From: an uncultured Roseburia sp. | Lineage (GTDB): Bacteria; Bacillota; Clostridia; Lachnospirales; Lachnospiraceae | Direction of reading: 5' to 3' | DNA: 64,000 nucleotides | Assembly: GCA_934317215.1 (NCBI GenBank) | Contig: CAKREH010000001.1 | Location: forward strand, 142,872-206,871 | Shown: piece by piece, positions 32,986-41,570 of the stretch | How the letters are laid out: each line of letters opens with the position of its first letter | Numbering within the stretch: the stretch's first letter is position 1 | Notes under the pieces: generated by a model | What the model was told of the DNA's origin: nothing | Databases searched by the model: none | The model's input: the letters and a program-made list of their open reading frames with translations, nothing else | Program-made: the position numbers and the translations under genes

Positions 32986-33379
32986 CTAAACTTACCTCCA
33001 TCTGCATTGCCATGTAATCAATGTCTGCTCTCTGTTTCTCGATGCTTTCTGTGTTTTCTGCCGTTTGTACTGCATTTTCAACTAAATTCTCCAATACAGC
33101 AGTAATTCTCTTTTCTGTGTCGTCGGCTTCCTTTGCCAGCACGACGGTTTTGATTCCATCATGCAAACTGATCTGTTCTAAGACTACGTATCCCGGAATC
33201 ACTGATGTCAACTCATCATCGCCGGTGTATACTTTTAGCACGGCAAGTTCTTCTTTATCTGAAAAAGCTTCCTGCAGTTCTTCACAGGTTTTGTTATCTG
33301 CAAATTCAATATTCAGTTTTCCATCCACATGATTAATATTGTTGATGGTCAAAATGTTTTTTGTGGTTTTTAATTTCAT
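32978..33379 (-). CDS. Phage protein in xkdW position
   Basis: A 133-residue acidic protein, with a beta-rich first part (about 1-80; VDGKLNIEFADNKTCEELQ) and a C-terminal helical segment (about 90-133). It lies behind the fibre gene where PBSX has xkdW; a fibre-assembly role is inferred from position only. AGAAGGA precedes ATG 33379. The inversion motif 33410-33421 lies about 30 bases before its start, so tail-fibre switching would leave it intact, though its promoter reading may change. Confidence 0.6.
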   Translation of the reverse strand: MKLKTTKNILTINNINHVDGKLNIEFADNKTCEELQEAFSDKEELAVLKVYTGDDELTSVIPGYVVLEQISLHDGIKTVVLAKEADDTEKRITAVLENLVENAVQTAENTESIEKQRADIDYMAMQMEVSLDE

Positions 33380-33410
33380 AAAAATTCCTTCTTTCTATTA
33401 TTTTTCGTAA

Positions 33411-33734
33411 AACAACGGTTTGACGCTTAAAGTAATAAATTTGGGTAAAGGTTATAATGGAATAAATTATGTCTGGTATCATCAAATGGGAAGAGTTGTA
33501 TGTGTTACTGTTGATGGAACTGCTGATAAAGTCTATATAGCTGGCGTAAATTATAAACTCACAGATGGCGCAAAATTTAACATAGGAAATAATTGGCACA
33601 GTACTGTGGAATTTAACACAGGAATCTCTATGAAAATGTTTAAACCAGATAATGATGAAGATATATGGTTTTCTTTCCATTCGACTATTGGCGAAGGTAC
33701 CCAAATATACGCACATTTTACATATATGGTTTGA
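33411..33734 (+). CDS. Silent alternative tail-fibre C-terminus (plus strand cassette)
   Basis: Open frame from N-N-G-L to TGA, about 107 residues, without its own ribosome-binding site; a TTG at 33420 is not a credible start. The sequence is Gly/Tyr/Val-rich beta-type (INYVWYHQMGRVVCVTVDG, TVEFNTGISMKMF, WFSFHSTIGEGTQIYAHF), like receptor-binding tips of phage fibres. It is the only plus-strand coding stretch in the late region. After inversion it would be fused in frame to fibre residue ~141. Confidence 0.7.
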   Translation, partial: NNGLTLKVINLGKGYNGINYVWYHQMGRVVCVTVDGTADKVYIAGVNYKLTDGAKFNIGNNWHSTVEFNTGISMKMFKPDNDEDIWFSFHSTIGEGTQIYAHFTYMV

Positions 33735-33775
33735 TAACTTAATCAATAAATAACAGACCACCCCCTGATGGCACA

Positions 33776-33787
33776 AAACGACGGTTT
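33776..33787 (+). repeat. Third, degenerate copy of the crossover motif
   Basis: AAACGACGGTTT, one mismatch to the other two. Read in the same phase it encodes N-D-G-L-A-K then stop. It may be the relic of a third cassette, or yield a truncated fibre if used. Confidence 0.45.
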
Positions 33788-33826
33788 AGCAAAATAAGTA
33801 TTTTATTAAAATAATGAAAAGCGATT

Positions 33827-33861
33827 GGTCTGGATTTTATTAAATATATAAAACACAGACC
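33827..33861. terminator. Hairpin between the two fibre C-terminal cassettes
   Basis: GGTCTG (33827-33832) pairs with CAGACC (33856-33861), with an inner TTTTAT/ATAAAA stem. It sits 16 bases beyond the current fibre stop and could end transcription from either cassette; T-tracts are weak on both sides. Confidence 0.45.
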
Positions 33862-33877
33862 TTGATCTAACATAAAA

Positions 33878-34828
33878 TCATGAATAACTTGCCCCGTAAA
33901 TATCAACATGAATTACATTTCCCTGATGCATTATCGGTGGTAAGGTTTCACCTGCATTCGCACATACTGGTATGTTTCCCCATACGATTGACCCATTATA
34001 ATATCGTCTGGTCAGTCTTCCGTCTTCTGTGAAGTGTAATCCAGTAAAATCGGGATCCCAGTATTTTTGTACTTGTAATAAATTTTTCTCATTGTAGTCA
34101 TTTATAGTAGATTTACCGAGGATAACATGTGCCACAGTCTGAAGTGGATCAAAGGAAAGAGTCATAATTCCCGTCCATCCTTTGAGAGTATCCATATTAA
34201 GCATTTGGGTGTGTGGAGCGATGCCAGCAACATATACACCAAAATTATCTCTTAACAAAATATCTAAATGGAGATTACATTTTGTATTATTTAAGCGAAT
34301 AAAACACCCATTTACAAGCGCAATAAAACTGGCTCCGCTTACCGATACAATAGACCATCCATCTGTAATGACTTGCGTGCTGTGTAGATTCACTAAACCG
34401 TTGTTTAACGTACTTATCTGCTTCGCCAAACTGCCATCCACATTCGGATTTGCCTGTCTTGCATCAAGGGCAAAACCTGCTTCCGTGGTAGTGTTATTAT
34501 TTACGACGGTTGGTATGGTCGGCTTATCACTCAAATCATTATAATTACCGCTAAAGGCTACTGTTTTCAGATCTGCAAACCACTTTGCAATCTTTCCGAA
34601 TAAAATACTATGCTTTTCACCGCTTTTAAGATTTTCTCTTGCTGATGTTGTGGAAAAAGTTGTAATATTCTTTGCTGTATCTCCACCGATAGGAAGCGCA
34701 CCGACATTTTCTGCTGTCAATCTATCAATAACCTTTTCTACACTCTCAAAATTCTCATTCACGGTTTTCATATCCACCGGATCTGTTCTCTCAAACAGCT
34801 TGAATTTAAAAATATCTGTAAGTTTCAT
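33878..34828 (-). CDS. Tail fibre / receptor-binding protein (xkdV position), switchable C-terminus
   Basis: A 316-residue fibre. Residues 1-141 are the constant part: baseplate-binding N-terminus MKLTDIFKFKLFERTDPVDM, a helical stretch, and the trimerisation-like FALDARQANPNVDGSLAKQISTLNNG. The crossover motif encodes L-N-N-G-L at ~140-144. Residues 145-316 form the present tip (beta-rich; FGVYVAGIAPHTQM, LHFTEDGRLTRRYYNGSIVWG). Fibres bind the host surface. The gene lies between the DUF2313 gene and xkdW-type gene in the PBSX order. Confidence 0.85.
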   Translation of the reverse strand: MKLTDIFKFKLFERTDPVDMKTVNENFESVEKVIDRLTAENVGALPIGGDTAKNITTFSTTSARENLKSGEKHSILFGKIAKWFADLKTVAFSGNYNDLSDKPTIPTVVNNNTTTEAGFALDARQANPNVDGSLAKQISTLNNGLVNLHSTQVITDGWSIVSVSGASFIALVNGCFIRLNNTKCNLHLDILLRDNFGVYVAGIAPHTQMLNMDTLKGWTGIMTLSFDPLQTVAHVILGKSTINDYNEKNLLQVQKYWDPDFTGLHFTEDGRLTRRYYNGSIVWGNIPVCANAGETLPPIMHQGNVIHVDIYGASYS

Positions 34829-34829
34829 G

Positions 34830-35483
34830 TTATCCTCTCTTTCTCAGTCCGATTTCTGCAACCTGCTCCACTGTGAACCGCGATAATTCTTCCATTGTAT
34901 AATTCGCGATATTTTCTACCTTCGAACTCAGATTCTTCGGAATACTGATGTTTCTCAATTCCCAGTGTGTAAACTGCCCCAGTATAATATGCGGATATGG
35001 TTTTAATGTCTTATACTGGTTGTAAAGCAGTTCTGTATTAAGCAAAATATTGCATGGCACGATTTCACCTAAAATATCCACCACAGAATCATATTGATTT
35101 TTCAGCGCTATACCGATTTTAACGATCATTGTCTGACCGGGAATATCGAAGTCTATCGCATACTCCGTACCACACAATTCCATTAATTTTCTTTCAAGAA
35201 AAGCATAGTTATAGGGCAGGCACACATTCCATTTGGTCAGACAACGGAAGATTCTATCTTCCAGCATATCATCACTTTTCGGCGTCACACTAAGAATCTT
35301 TTCAAACCGGGTAATCCCCTCTTCGTCACAGGATATAATGTACCGGTTATCAATCATCCTGTTATGCCTGGATTCCAATAATCGGAACTCCGGCGTTTCC
35401 GTATCCATAATTTCAGCCAGCTCACTGTATTCCTGTAAATACAAAGGGAGCAGCTCCTTAAGATTGATATATCTATCATCCAT
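34830..35483 (-). CDS. Tail protein, DUF2313/YmfQ (XkdU-like)
   Basis: A ~217-residue baseplate protein: MDDRYINLKELLPLYLQEYSE at the start and the family-typical LKPYPHIILGQFTHWELRN near 170-190. It contacts baseplate and fibre in Mu/PBSX-like phages. I choose ATG 35483, with GGGTGG 6-10 bases ahead and overlap with the end of the baseplate J gene by 8 bases; the 35513 start would extend it over that gene. Confidence 0.85.
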   Translation of the reverse strand: MDDRYINLKELLPLYLQEYSELAEIMDTETPEFRLLESRHNRMIDNRYIISCDEEGITRFEKILSVTPKSDDMLEDRIFRCLTKWNVCLPYNYAFLERKLMELCGTEYAIDFDIPGQTMIVKIGIALKNQYDSVVDILGEIVPCNILLNTELLYNQYKTLKPYPHIILGQFTHWELRNISIPKNLSSKVENIANYTMEELSRFTVEQVAEIGLRKRG

Positions 35484-36516
35484 AAGTAACCACCCCCATG
35501 ACCGGGATCTCATATTCTGTTAATTCAAGATTTTTTGTACCCTCATTAATGGTCGTTCCTGTCACATCAAGTACACCTTTGACACCCATGATCGCGGCAT
35601 CTAACGACGCAATTCTCACAATCAGATGATTTTGGTTCTCCCAGTCCTGCCGCAACGATAAAATGTACTTTTCAATCGCCTCCTTGATCAATGCCTTACA
35701 TTCATTCAATCCATAACCACTGTCAAAGGTGATATTCGTTGCAATATTTACCACCGACTCTTTCGCCGTCTCGACCGTAACCACATGACCGATCGGTGCC
35801 AGTCCGTCACCCATGCCATTACTATTTGGATCAAACTCTTTCTGTACTGCAGATATCAATGTATCCGTAGCTTTTCCATGTGCACTGTCTAAAATAACAA
35901 GTTTCACTGTTCCAGGGCCATTCCACGTCCGTACTACTTTGACTGCTCCAACTCCCGCCAGCGCAAGCGTTTTGTTTCGATAATCTTTTACATTCCCGGA
36001 AAATGCCCTTTCCTCAAACGACTCAAAATACCTCTGCCGCAGGGATTCTGTACTTTCTTCCGCTTCTCCATAGATTAAAACCCGCGTGATCTTCGCAGTT
36101 GTGAGACCGGAAATATATTCGATTGGAAGAACATCTCCTGTATATTCATTTCCGCCCGTGCCGATCTGCTCACAGGTGACCTGTCCGGGAGCCGTAACGA
36201 TATAGGTATTTTCCCCGCCAGTAAATCTTTTCCCGTCCGAAACCTCCACATCGGTTTCTAACTCAAGTACTGCCTGAGTTGCTTTCTTTGGCGTAATACC
36301 GCGATCCGCACATAACCGGATCAAATATTCCCTTGATGCCGTATCTCCAAATGTCTCTGCCAGCATGCAGTCAAATGCAATATACATCGATGTCAGTTCC
36401 ACTGCTGCCGGTGCCAGTGCGGCATAGATCGGCGAACTCTCTCTTTTATCCATTGTCTCAGGCACGCGGGACAACATACGCTGTAAAATCACATCAAACG
36501 TCTGATCTTCATACAT
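35476..36516 (-). CDS. Baseplate J-like protein (XkdT)
   Basis: A 346-residue protein forming baseplate wedges of contractile tails. MYEDQTFDVILQRMLSRVPETMDKRESSPIYAALAPAA and LIRLCADRGITPKKAT are the usual gpJ-type N-terminus; the middle GGNEYTGDVLPIEYISGLTTAKI and VVRTWNGPGTVKLVILDSAHG are also typical. It overlaps the stop of the DUF2634 gene by one base. Confidence 0.93.
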   Translation of the reverse strand: MYEDQTFDVILQRMLSRVPETMDKRESSPIYAALAPAAVELTSMYIAFDCMLAETFGDTASREYLIRLCADRGITPKKATQAVLELETDVEVSDGKRFTGGENTYIVTAPGQVTCEQIGTGGNEYTGDVLPIEYISGLTTAKITRVLIYGEAEESTESLRQRYFESFEERAFSGNVKDYRNKTLALAGVGAVKVVRTWNGPGTVKLVILDSAHGKATDTLISAVQKEFDPNSNGMGDGLAPIGHVVTVETAKESVVNIATNITFDSGYGLNECKALIKEAIEKYILSLRQDWENQNHLIVRIASLDAAIMGVKGVLDVTGTTINEGTKNLELTEYEIPVMGVVTYG

Positions 36517-36911
36517 TACACGTCCACCTCCTTCTCAATCTTCGCATTTCCAAATTTCGTGTGCACGGTAAATTTAACGATCAGCGTTTTTCTGTGCACT
36601 TCAAACTCAAAATTATCTACCGAATCTATCCGGTCATCCTGTGTCAGAGCTTCTGTAATCCGCCGTTCCACTTCCACCATGACATAATCCATCGGCTTAC
36701 CAATGAGGTCCTGCAATTCCACACCATAGTTCCATGAAAAAATAATGTAACGGTACCGCTCTGTATTCAGGATATTGTAAATTGCCTGCTTTACCGCTTC
36801 CAAACCATCACATTCGCCTACAACATTGCACGTTTCCCGGATCATGTGATGACATAAAGACGGCTGTTCTGTTACCTCGATTTCTTTTAAACTGTTAACT
36901 GCCGGAATCAT
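36516..36911 (-). CDS. Baseplate protein, DUF2634 (XkdS-like)
   Basis: A 131-residue gp25-like baseplate wedge protein. It contains GLEAVKQAIYNILNTERYRYIIFSWNYG (about 35-62), the family core, then VMVEVERRITEALTQDDRI. I use ATG 36911, one base behind the stop of the DUF2577 gene, with GGGTGG before it; a frame from 36932 adds only residues overlapping that gene. Confidence 0.9.
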   Translation of the reverse strand: MIPAVNSLKEIEVTEQPSLCHHMIRETCNVVGECDGLEAVKQAIYNILNTERYRYIIFSWNYGVELQDLIGKPMDYVMVEVERRITEALTQDDRIDSVDNFEFEVHRKTLIVKFTVHTKFGNAKIEKEVDV

Positions 36912-36912
36912 G

Positions 36913-37239
36913 TCACACCACCCTGTCCGCAACTAAAAACTTCTGGCCGCCCTGCTGCCGGATCAGCACAACCTGCTGACCTGTTTTTAATCCGCTGTAA
37001 ATCTTCATTTCCTTTTTCACACCATCTAATTCAATGTCCACGGTACGATCTGTTAAATGTTCCGGAACGATAAGCTGTGCGCTGGCTATATCAAACCTCT
37101 GCTCCACTTTGATTTTTAATGGAGCTGCCGCTATCACAGTGCCGGACATCACATCTGCCGGATATCCCGCCTCATTGACTCCGTTTGACACCTGCTGTAT
37201 CGCCCTCACAAAATCATTTGCATCATGCACTGAAACCAC
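36913..37239 (-). CDS. Tail protein, DUF2577 (XkdR-like)
   Basis: A 108-residue beta-rich protein with the DUF2577 pattern: SGTVIAAAPLKIKVEQRFDI, AQLIVPEHLTDRTVDIEL, YSGLKTGQQVVLIRQQGGQKFLVADRV. It overlaps the XkdQ-type gene by 17 bases. It is found in the hub/baseplate region of PBSX-like phages. Confidence 0.9.
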   Translation of the reverse strand: MVSVHDANDFVRAIQQVSNGVNEAGYPADVMSGTVIAAAPLKIKVEQRFDIASAQLIVPEHLTDRTVDIELDGVKKEMKIYSGLKTGQQVVLIRQQGGQKFLVADRVV

Positions 37240-38176
37240 CTCCCGATAAAGTTAAGTCCATTGTGTGTTTACTTTCACCATATTTGTGCACACATTTTTC
37301 TACGAGCATCAGATTTTTTATCTGCACATCTCCTAAATCAAGCTGTACCACGACCAGTGAGCCGCCGTGCACTCTGGAATCACCACAGGCATCTTTAATC
37401 GTCAGTGTCTTTGTAACTTTATTGTAAAGTTTCAAGAGTGCATCCGCTTTCGCCTGCCCGTTTTCTCCATCCTGCAGCGTGTCAAAATACTGTAAGATTC
37501 CCCAGTCATTCATGTGGGAAGAATCCTGTGCAATATATACGTCCCTTTTTCCTGTCTTTTCATTGTCAAAAACCAGTTTGATCCGGTTATAAGTATCTGA
37601 ATCAATCGAAGATTCATAATCATAATTCTGCCCGGTCTCTGCATCTATGACGATAGGCACATACATATCACCAATAAAAGACAGATTCAGCTTTCCACCG
37701 TCGTCATGGAGAATGTACAGATCACCCGTATTCTGCAATGTCAGATCAAGTGCATTTCCAATCATATCCATAAGAGACTCGTTATCTTCCACTCTCGATG
37801 CAATCTTCCATACGGTATCCGCGATCGTGCCGAGATTAAAACCAAAATTGTTGGCAATCTGCATTACGACCTCAGCAGCCGTTTTGTTCTCATATACCAT
37901 TGTGTCTTTGTTTTTCAAATACCGGATCTGGTCATAGGCAGTCACTTTTACAATATTGCTCCTGTCGCGCTTGATTTTGAAAATAAAACCATAAAACACA
38001 CATGTTTCTCCATCCTTAAAGCGCACCGGATTCCCCTCTGCAATCGAAATCTCGGTATCCACGAAACTAAATTCTATGGAACCGGGACTGATCTGCCGCT
38101 CTGTGGTCACTTTTACTTCTTCCTGGACCGGGGGCAGGTAAACTGTGCTGCCGTTTTGTATTAATAACTCGTACAT
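37223..38176 (-). CDS. Tail hub protein, XkdQ-like (gpD late-control fold)
   Basis: A 317-residue protein of the XkdQ/YqbQ family, which forms the baseplate hub under the tail tube. Recognisable are PVRFKDGETCVFYGFIFKIKRDR and VTAYDQIRYLKNKDTMVYENKTAAEVV (about 50-105), then YNRIKLVFDNEKTGKRDVY, and a C-terminal VHGGSLVVVQLDLGDVQIKNLM. The gene sits between the LysM gene and DUF2577 gene, as in PBSX. Confidence 0.88.
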   Translation of the reverse strand: MYELLIQNGSTVYLPPVQEEVKVTTERQISPGSIEFSFVDTEISIAEGNPVRFKDGETCVFYGFIFKIKRDRSNIVKVTAYDQIRYLKNKDTMVYENKTAAEVVMQIANNFGFNLGTIADTVWKIASRVEDNESLMDMIGNALDLTLQNTGDLYILHDDGGKLNLSFIGDMYVPIVIDAETGQNYDYESSIDSDTYNRIKLVFDNEKTGKRDVYIAQDSSHMNDWGILQYFDTLQDGENGQAKADALLKLYNKVTKTLTIKDACGDSRVHGGSLVVVQLDLGDVQIKNLMLVEKCVHKYGESKHTMDLTLSGGGFSA

Positions 38177-38191
38177 TTTTCCTCCTGTGTC

Positions 38192-38863
38192 TTATGCCGA
38201 CGGGATCGTAAGCACCTGCCCTGGATATATCAGATTCGGATTTCCACCTATCACTGATTTATTGGCATTGTAGATCGCACTCCACTTTCCACCATCGCCG
38301 TAAAACTGCTTTGCGATCTTCCAAAGACAGTCCCCGGAAACTACGGTATAGCTCCCCCCGCTTGGTGCGTTGCCTGCAGATCTGGTCTGCTGCATTGCCG
38401 CCTGTGGTTTTGGCAGCGATATATCCACGGTACAGGTCTTTGTGATAAATTCACGGTACTGTTTCAGTTTAATCTTGACAGTCGTATCAAATCCCTCTCC
38501 GGCATCATCCACAATGGAATAATCCTCAAGTGAAACTGTCATGTTGGTATGAAATAACTTCTTGTCGTTTGGAAATGCTCTTGTCATGATATACTGAAAA
38601 CTTTTCTTCTGTACCTTTAATTCTTCCAGCTTATCCAGATAAAACCTGGCATTTCGGAAAGCCTCTGGATATAAGGCAAACGGATATTCTGTATTTGGAA
38701 GCAGAAGATCAAATTCCACATCTGACAACCCTGCGGCTTTCAAAATATTTGCTTCACCTTCATTAATCAGAGTTACCGTTTCGTTCTGATTATTGATTTT
38801 TACTGTTACTTTGGACGGAGTTATCGGAAACAGCACTCCATCCAGATATAATTTATATGCCAT
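38192..38863 (-). CDS. LysM-containing tail protein (XkdP-like)
   Basis: A 223-residue protein. The N-terminal two thirds form a tail-initiator type domain (MAYKLYLDGVLFPITPSKVTV; FRNARFYLDKLEELKVQKKS). The C-terminal LysM (about 171-222) is SYTVVSGDCLWKIAKQFYGDGGKWSAI...PNLIYPGQVLTIPSA, binding peptidoglycan or glycan. In PBSX-like phages this protein connects hub and tape measure. Confidence 0.93.
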   Translation of the reverse strand: MAYKLYLDGVLFPITPSKVTVKINNQNETVTLINEGEANILKAAGLSDVEFDLLLPNTEYPFALYPEAFRNARFYLDKLEELKVQKKSFQYIMTRAFPNDKKLFHTNMTVSLEDYSIVDDAGEGFDTTVKIKLKQYREFITKTCTVDISLPKPQAAMQQTRSAGNAPSGGSYTVVSGDCLWKIAKQFYGDGGKWSAIYNANKSVIGGNPNLIYPGQVLTIPSA

Positions 38864-38866
38864 TTC

Positions 38867-41554
38867 CTACACTCCTTCCCGGACAATTTCTAATGCCTCT
38901 AACACTTTCGTTGTCATTCCATCCACGATACCATCCAGATCTGCATCACTGCTCACGTTGTTATTGTTCGTCATATCTAGCTTAATCTCCGCAGTCGTAA
39001 AACGGTTGATTGCCTCCTGTTCTGCAATATCTCTAAGGTATTTCAGATCCTCGTCCGTGATATCCACAGAATCTTTGATTGCACTGGTATCATCCGCAAT
39101 ACTGTTAAGGTTGCCACCTGCACCGGAATTTGCGATTGCATCACTGAAACCAGATATATAATCATCGGGATTCGGAATATCTGTTTTACCGAAGATATCC
39201 GACAGGCTGAAATTTGATATTTTATCATCAATTTTCTCTCCAAAATTATATCCTGAGTTCCATGCGTTCCCATAATCAAACCGGTTGAACTGATAATCTG
39301 ACATTTCTACCGTCTTTAAAATTTCTGATCCACCATTCTCAGTTATCACGGCATCCACTTTTGCCTGTACTTTATTCTGGAATCCCGCTACTGCATCCGC
39401 AAGACTACTGCCAAATACCGCATCAAGCATCCGGGCAGCTGACTCGATTACTTCCACTATAAAGTTAAACAGGCTTAAAAATAAAGCCTCTATACCGGCG
39501 ATCGGGTTATTAAAAATAAGTGCAAATGCATTGACAAAATTTGCTATCAGATTCCATAAAGTAACCCCTATTCCAATGATCGTATTTACAGCTCCAATAA
39601 ACAGATTTCCTATAAAAGCTAACGCTGTCGCAAATGCTCCACAGATCAAACCTGTTGCTGATTTTGTAGTACCGGCAAAGTGATTTACTGCTGCAACTGC
39701 TGCATAAATAATCGCAATCAGTGCAATGATTAAAATAATAATCCATACAATAGGACATGCATATAACGCCCCATTATATCCCATCTGCGCTGCTGTCGCT
39801 GCCATTGTAGATCCTGTAAGGGCTGCCGTTATTCCTATCTTCGCAGACATAGCCACTGCATGAACCACCCCTGCTGCCGCACTTGCCAGTTCAAGTCCTT
39901 TTGTAATTGCAAGATAAGCACCATATACAGCCAGTGCCGCAATTACTCCATACACAATCGGACTAATCATCGACCAATGATCTGCCACGAATCCAGCTAC
40001 GGATCCCACTAAATCAAAGATATTCAGCACAATATTTGCCACCGTTGCCATCGCTTCGATCGCTCCATCAATAAATCCCTGAACAGCATCACTGTTTGCC
40101 ATGCCGTTTAATCTTTGAAGAACCGGCTGAAAAGCCATAACTGCAGTATTCTGCATCGACTGCCAGATCTGCCCCCAGGTCATCGGCATTTCATCAAACT
40201 TGGCATTAATATCATCCGCCGCAGAAAAGATCGCCGCCTTAACAATATCCGCTGTTATTTCACCGTCTGTCGCCATATCCCTAATCTGTCCGATCGGAAC
40301 ATCCATGTAATCTGCAATATTCTGGATCAGGTTCGGCGCCTGCTCAAAAATACTGTTTAACTCATCACCGCGGAGTACGCCGGAACCAAGAGCCTGTGAT
40401 AATTGTAACTCTGCATTTGCAGCTTCCTGTGTGGATGCACCGGCGATCGTCATCTGTTTTTGAACCAGATCTGCGAATGCAACAACCTCTTCCGAATTGC
40501 CAAATGCATCCCTCGCATTATTACCGAATCTTGCAACAACGGATGCCATATCACTAAAGGAACCTCTCGCATCCTGCGCCGCAGCATATACCATATTGAC
40601 GAGTTCTGACGTCTCATTTGCAGTTCCGTTTATCTCATTAAAGGAATTATTCATCAGATCCAGTCTTGAGGTTGTCTGCGTCAATTCATCGGACATGTTG
40701 AGAATTTTTCCCACGCTCTGGATACCCACATATGCACCAACCACGCGTTTAATCATTCCCATCAGCCCCTCTGCGCCGGATACCCCCTCCTGAATCTCCT
40801 GATTGAATCTTCCCTGCTCATCCGTATTATCCCGGATATACCGCTCTGTATTACCCACTGTCTGCGATAACTGAAGATATGCTGCATTTGCACCGGACAC
40901 ATCCATGTTCTGCATGGCGGTATTAAGATTATTCTGCTCCTGAATCGCCCGGTCTAATTGTGATCTCAACTGTTCCAACTGGGAGTTTGCTGTATCTGTT
41001 CCCATATTGACCGGATTGCTTTCGATCTGCTGTATCCGTTCCCGGATTGAATCAATTCTGACAGCCATGGAATTAAGATCCTGGAATGACTCCGGCGGAA
41101 AGATCGTTGTACTGTATGCCTGACTCGCAATATCATTCTGCGTGCTGCTCAACTGCTCTAACATGCTATTGGCACTCTGTACTTCCTGCTCGAACCGATC
41201 TATTCCGGTTCCTGTAAACACATCCAGACTGTCCGTTTCCCAATGCACCGGAATCTCGACTGGCTCTGTCGGCACATTGGGCTGTATTCCTGGCAGGACC
41301 GGTTGAGAACTTCCCGCAAGCGGATCTAGGACAGGAGCCGGCTGCTGTGCCACACTGTTCAACGCAATTAAGGATGCTGTTGCTTCATCGATCGCCTCGC
41401 GTGCTCCATCCAGGCTGCTCGTATCAATATCCATCGACATTGCCTGCTGCATATCGTACATCTGTGCTGTTGCAAGGTTGACCGCATCCATAATGCCATA
41501 TAAAACACTGGTAAACTGGTCATTAAGTTCTATCGCTGTCTGAATAGCTGCCAT
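38867..41554 (-). CDS. Tail tape measure protein (XkdO-like)
   Basis: An 895-residue tape measure that sets tail length. The N-terminal ~300 residues are helical and Gln-rich; the region about 320-460 contains the tape-measure core (SFSDMASVVARFGNNARDAFG, LGSGVLRGDELNSIFEQAPNLIQNIA, ITADIVKAAIFSAADDINAKFDEMPMTWGQIWQSMQN). Hydrophobic segments follow (about 535-640), compatible with membrane insertion during DNA entry. It is preceded by the frameshifted chaperone pair, the usual arrangement. Confidence 0.94.
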   Translation of the reverse strand: MAAIQTAIELNDQFTSVLYGIMDAVNLATAQMYDMQQAMSMDIDTSSLDGAREAIDEATASLIALNSVAQQPAPVLDPLAGSSQPVLPGIQPNVPTEPVEIPVHWETDSLDVFTGTGIDRFEQEVQSANSMLEQLSSTQNDIASQAYSTTIFPPESFQDLNSMAVRIDSIRERIQQIESNPVNMGTDTANSQLEQLRSQLDRAIQEQNNLNTAMQNMDVSGANAAYLQLSQTVGNTERYIRDNTDEQGRFNQEIQEGVSGAEGLMGMIKRVVGAYVGIQSVGKILNMSDELTQTTSRLDLMNNSFNEINGTANETSELVNMVYAAAQDARGSFSDMASVVARFGNNARDAFGNSEEVVAFADLVQKQMTIAGASTQEAANAELQLSQALGSGVLRGDELNSIFEQAPNLIQNIADYMDVPIGQIRDMATDGEITADIVKAAIFSAADDINAKFDEMPMTWGQIWQSMQNTAVMAFQPVLQRLNGMANSDAVQGFIDGAIEAMATVANIVLNIFDLVGSVAGFVADHWSMISPIVYGVIAALAVYGAYLAITKGLELASAAAGVVHAVAMSAKIGITAALTGSTMAATAAQMGYNGALYACPIVWIIILIIALIAIIYAAVAAVNHFAGTTKSATGLICGAFATALAFIGNLFIGAVNTIIGIGVTLWNLIANFVNAFALIFNNPIAGIEALFLSLFNFIVEVIESAARMLDAVFGSSLADAVAGFQNKVQAKVDAVITENGGSEILKTVEMSDYQFNRFDYGNAWNSGYNFGEKIDDKISNFSLSDIFGKTDIPNPDDYISGFSDAIANSGAGGNLNSIADDTSAIKDSVDITDEDLKYLRDIAEQEAINRFTTAEIKLDMTNNNNVSSDADLDGIVDGMTTKVLEALEIVREGV

Positions 41555-41570
41555 ACATCACGCCTCCTTC

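Larger units (their letters stand above)
33410..34406. repeat. Predicted invertible segment of the tail-fibre gene
   Basis: Bounded by AAACAACGGTTT on + (33410-33421) and the same sequence on - (34406-34395), that is, inverted repeats of a 12-base motif with CGT on the outside at both ends. Each motif is read in the same phase as ...N-N-G-L. Between them are the current fibre C-terminus (minus) and a silent one (plus). A third, one-mismatch copy AAACGACGGTTT is at 33776-33787 (+). No invertase is encoded in the window. Confidence 0.7.

Noticed and set aside
33333..33776. 147-codon open frame on the minus strand behind the tail-fibre gene
   Set aside because: It is the antisense of the silent fibre cassette; the sequence (His/Ile/Tyr-rich, no ribosome site) lacks protein character while the plus strand has clear fibre-like character.
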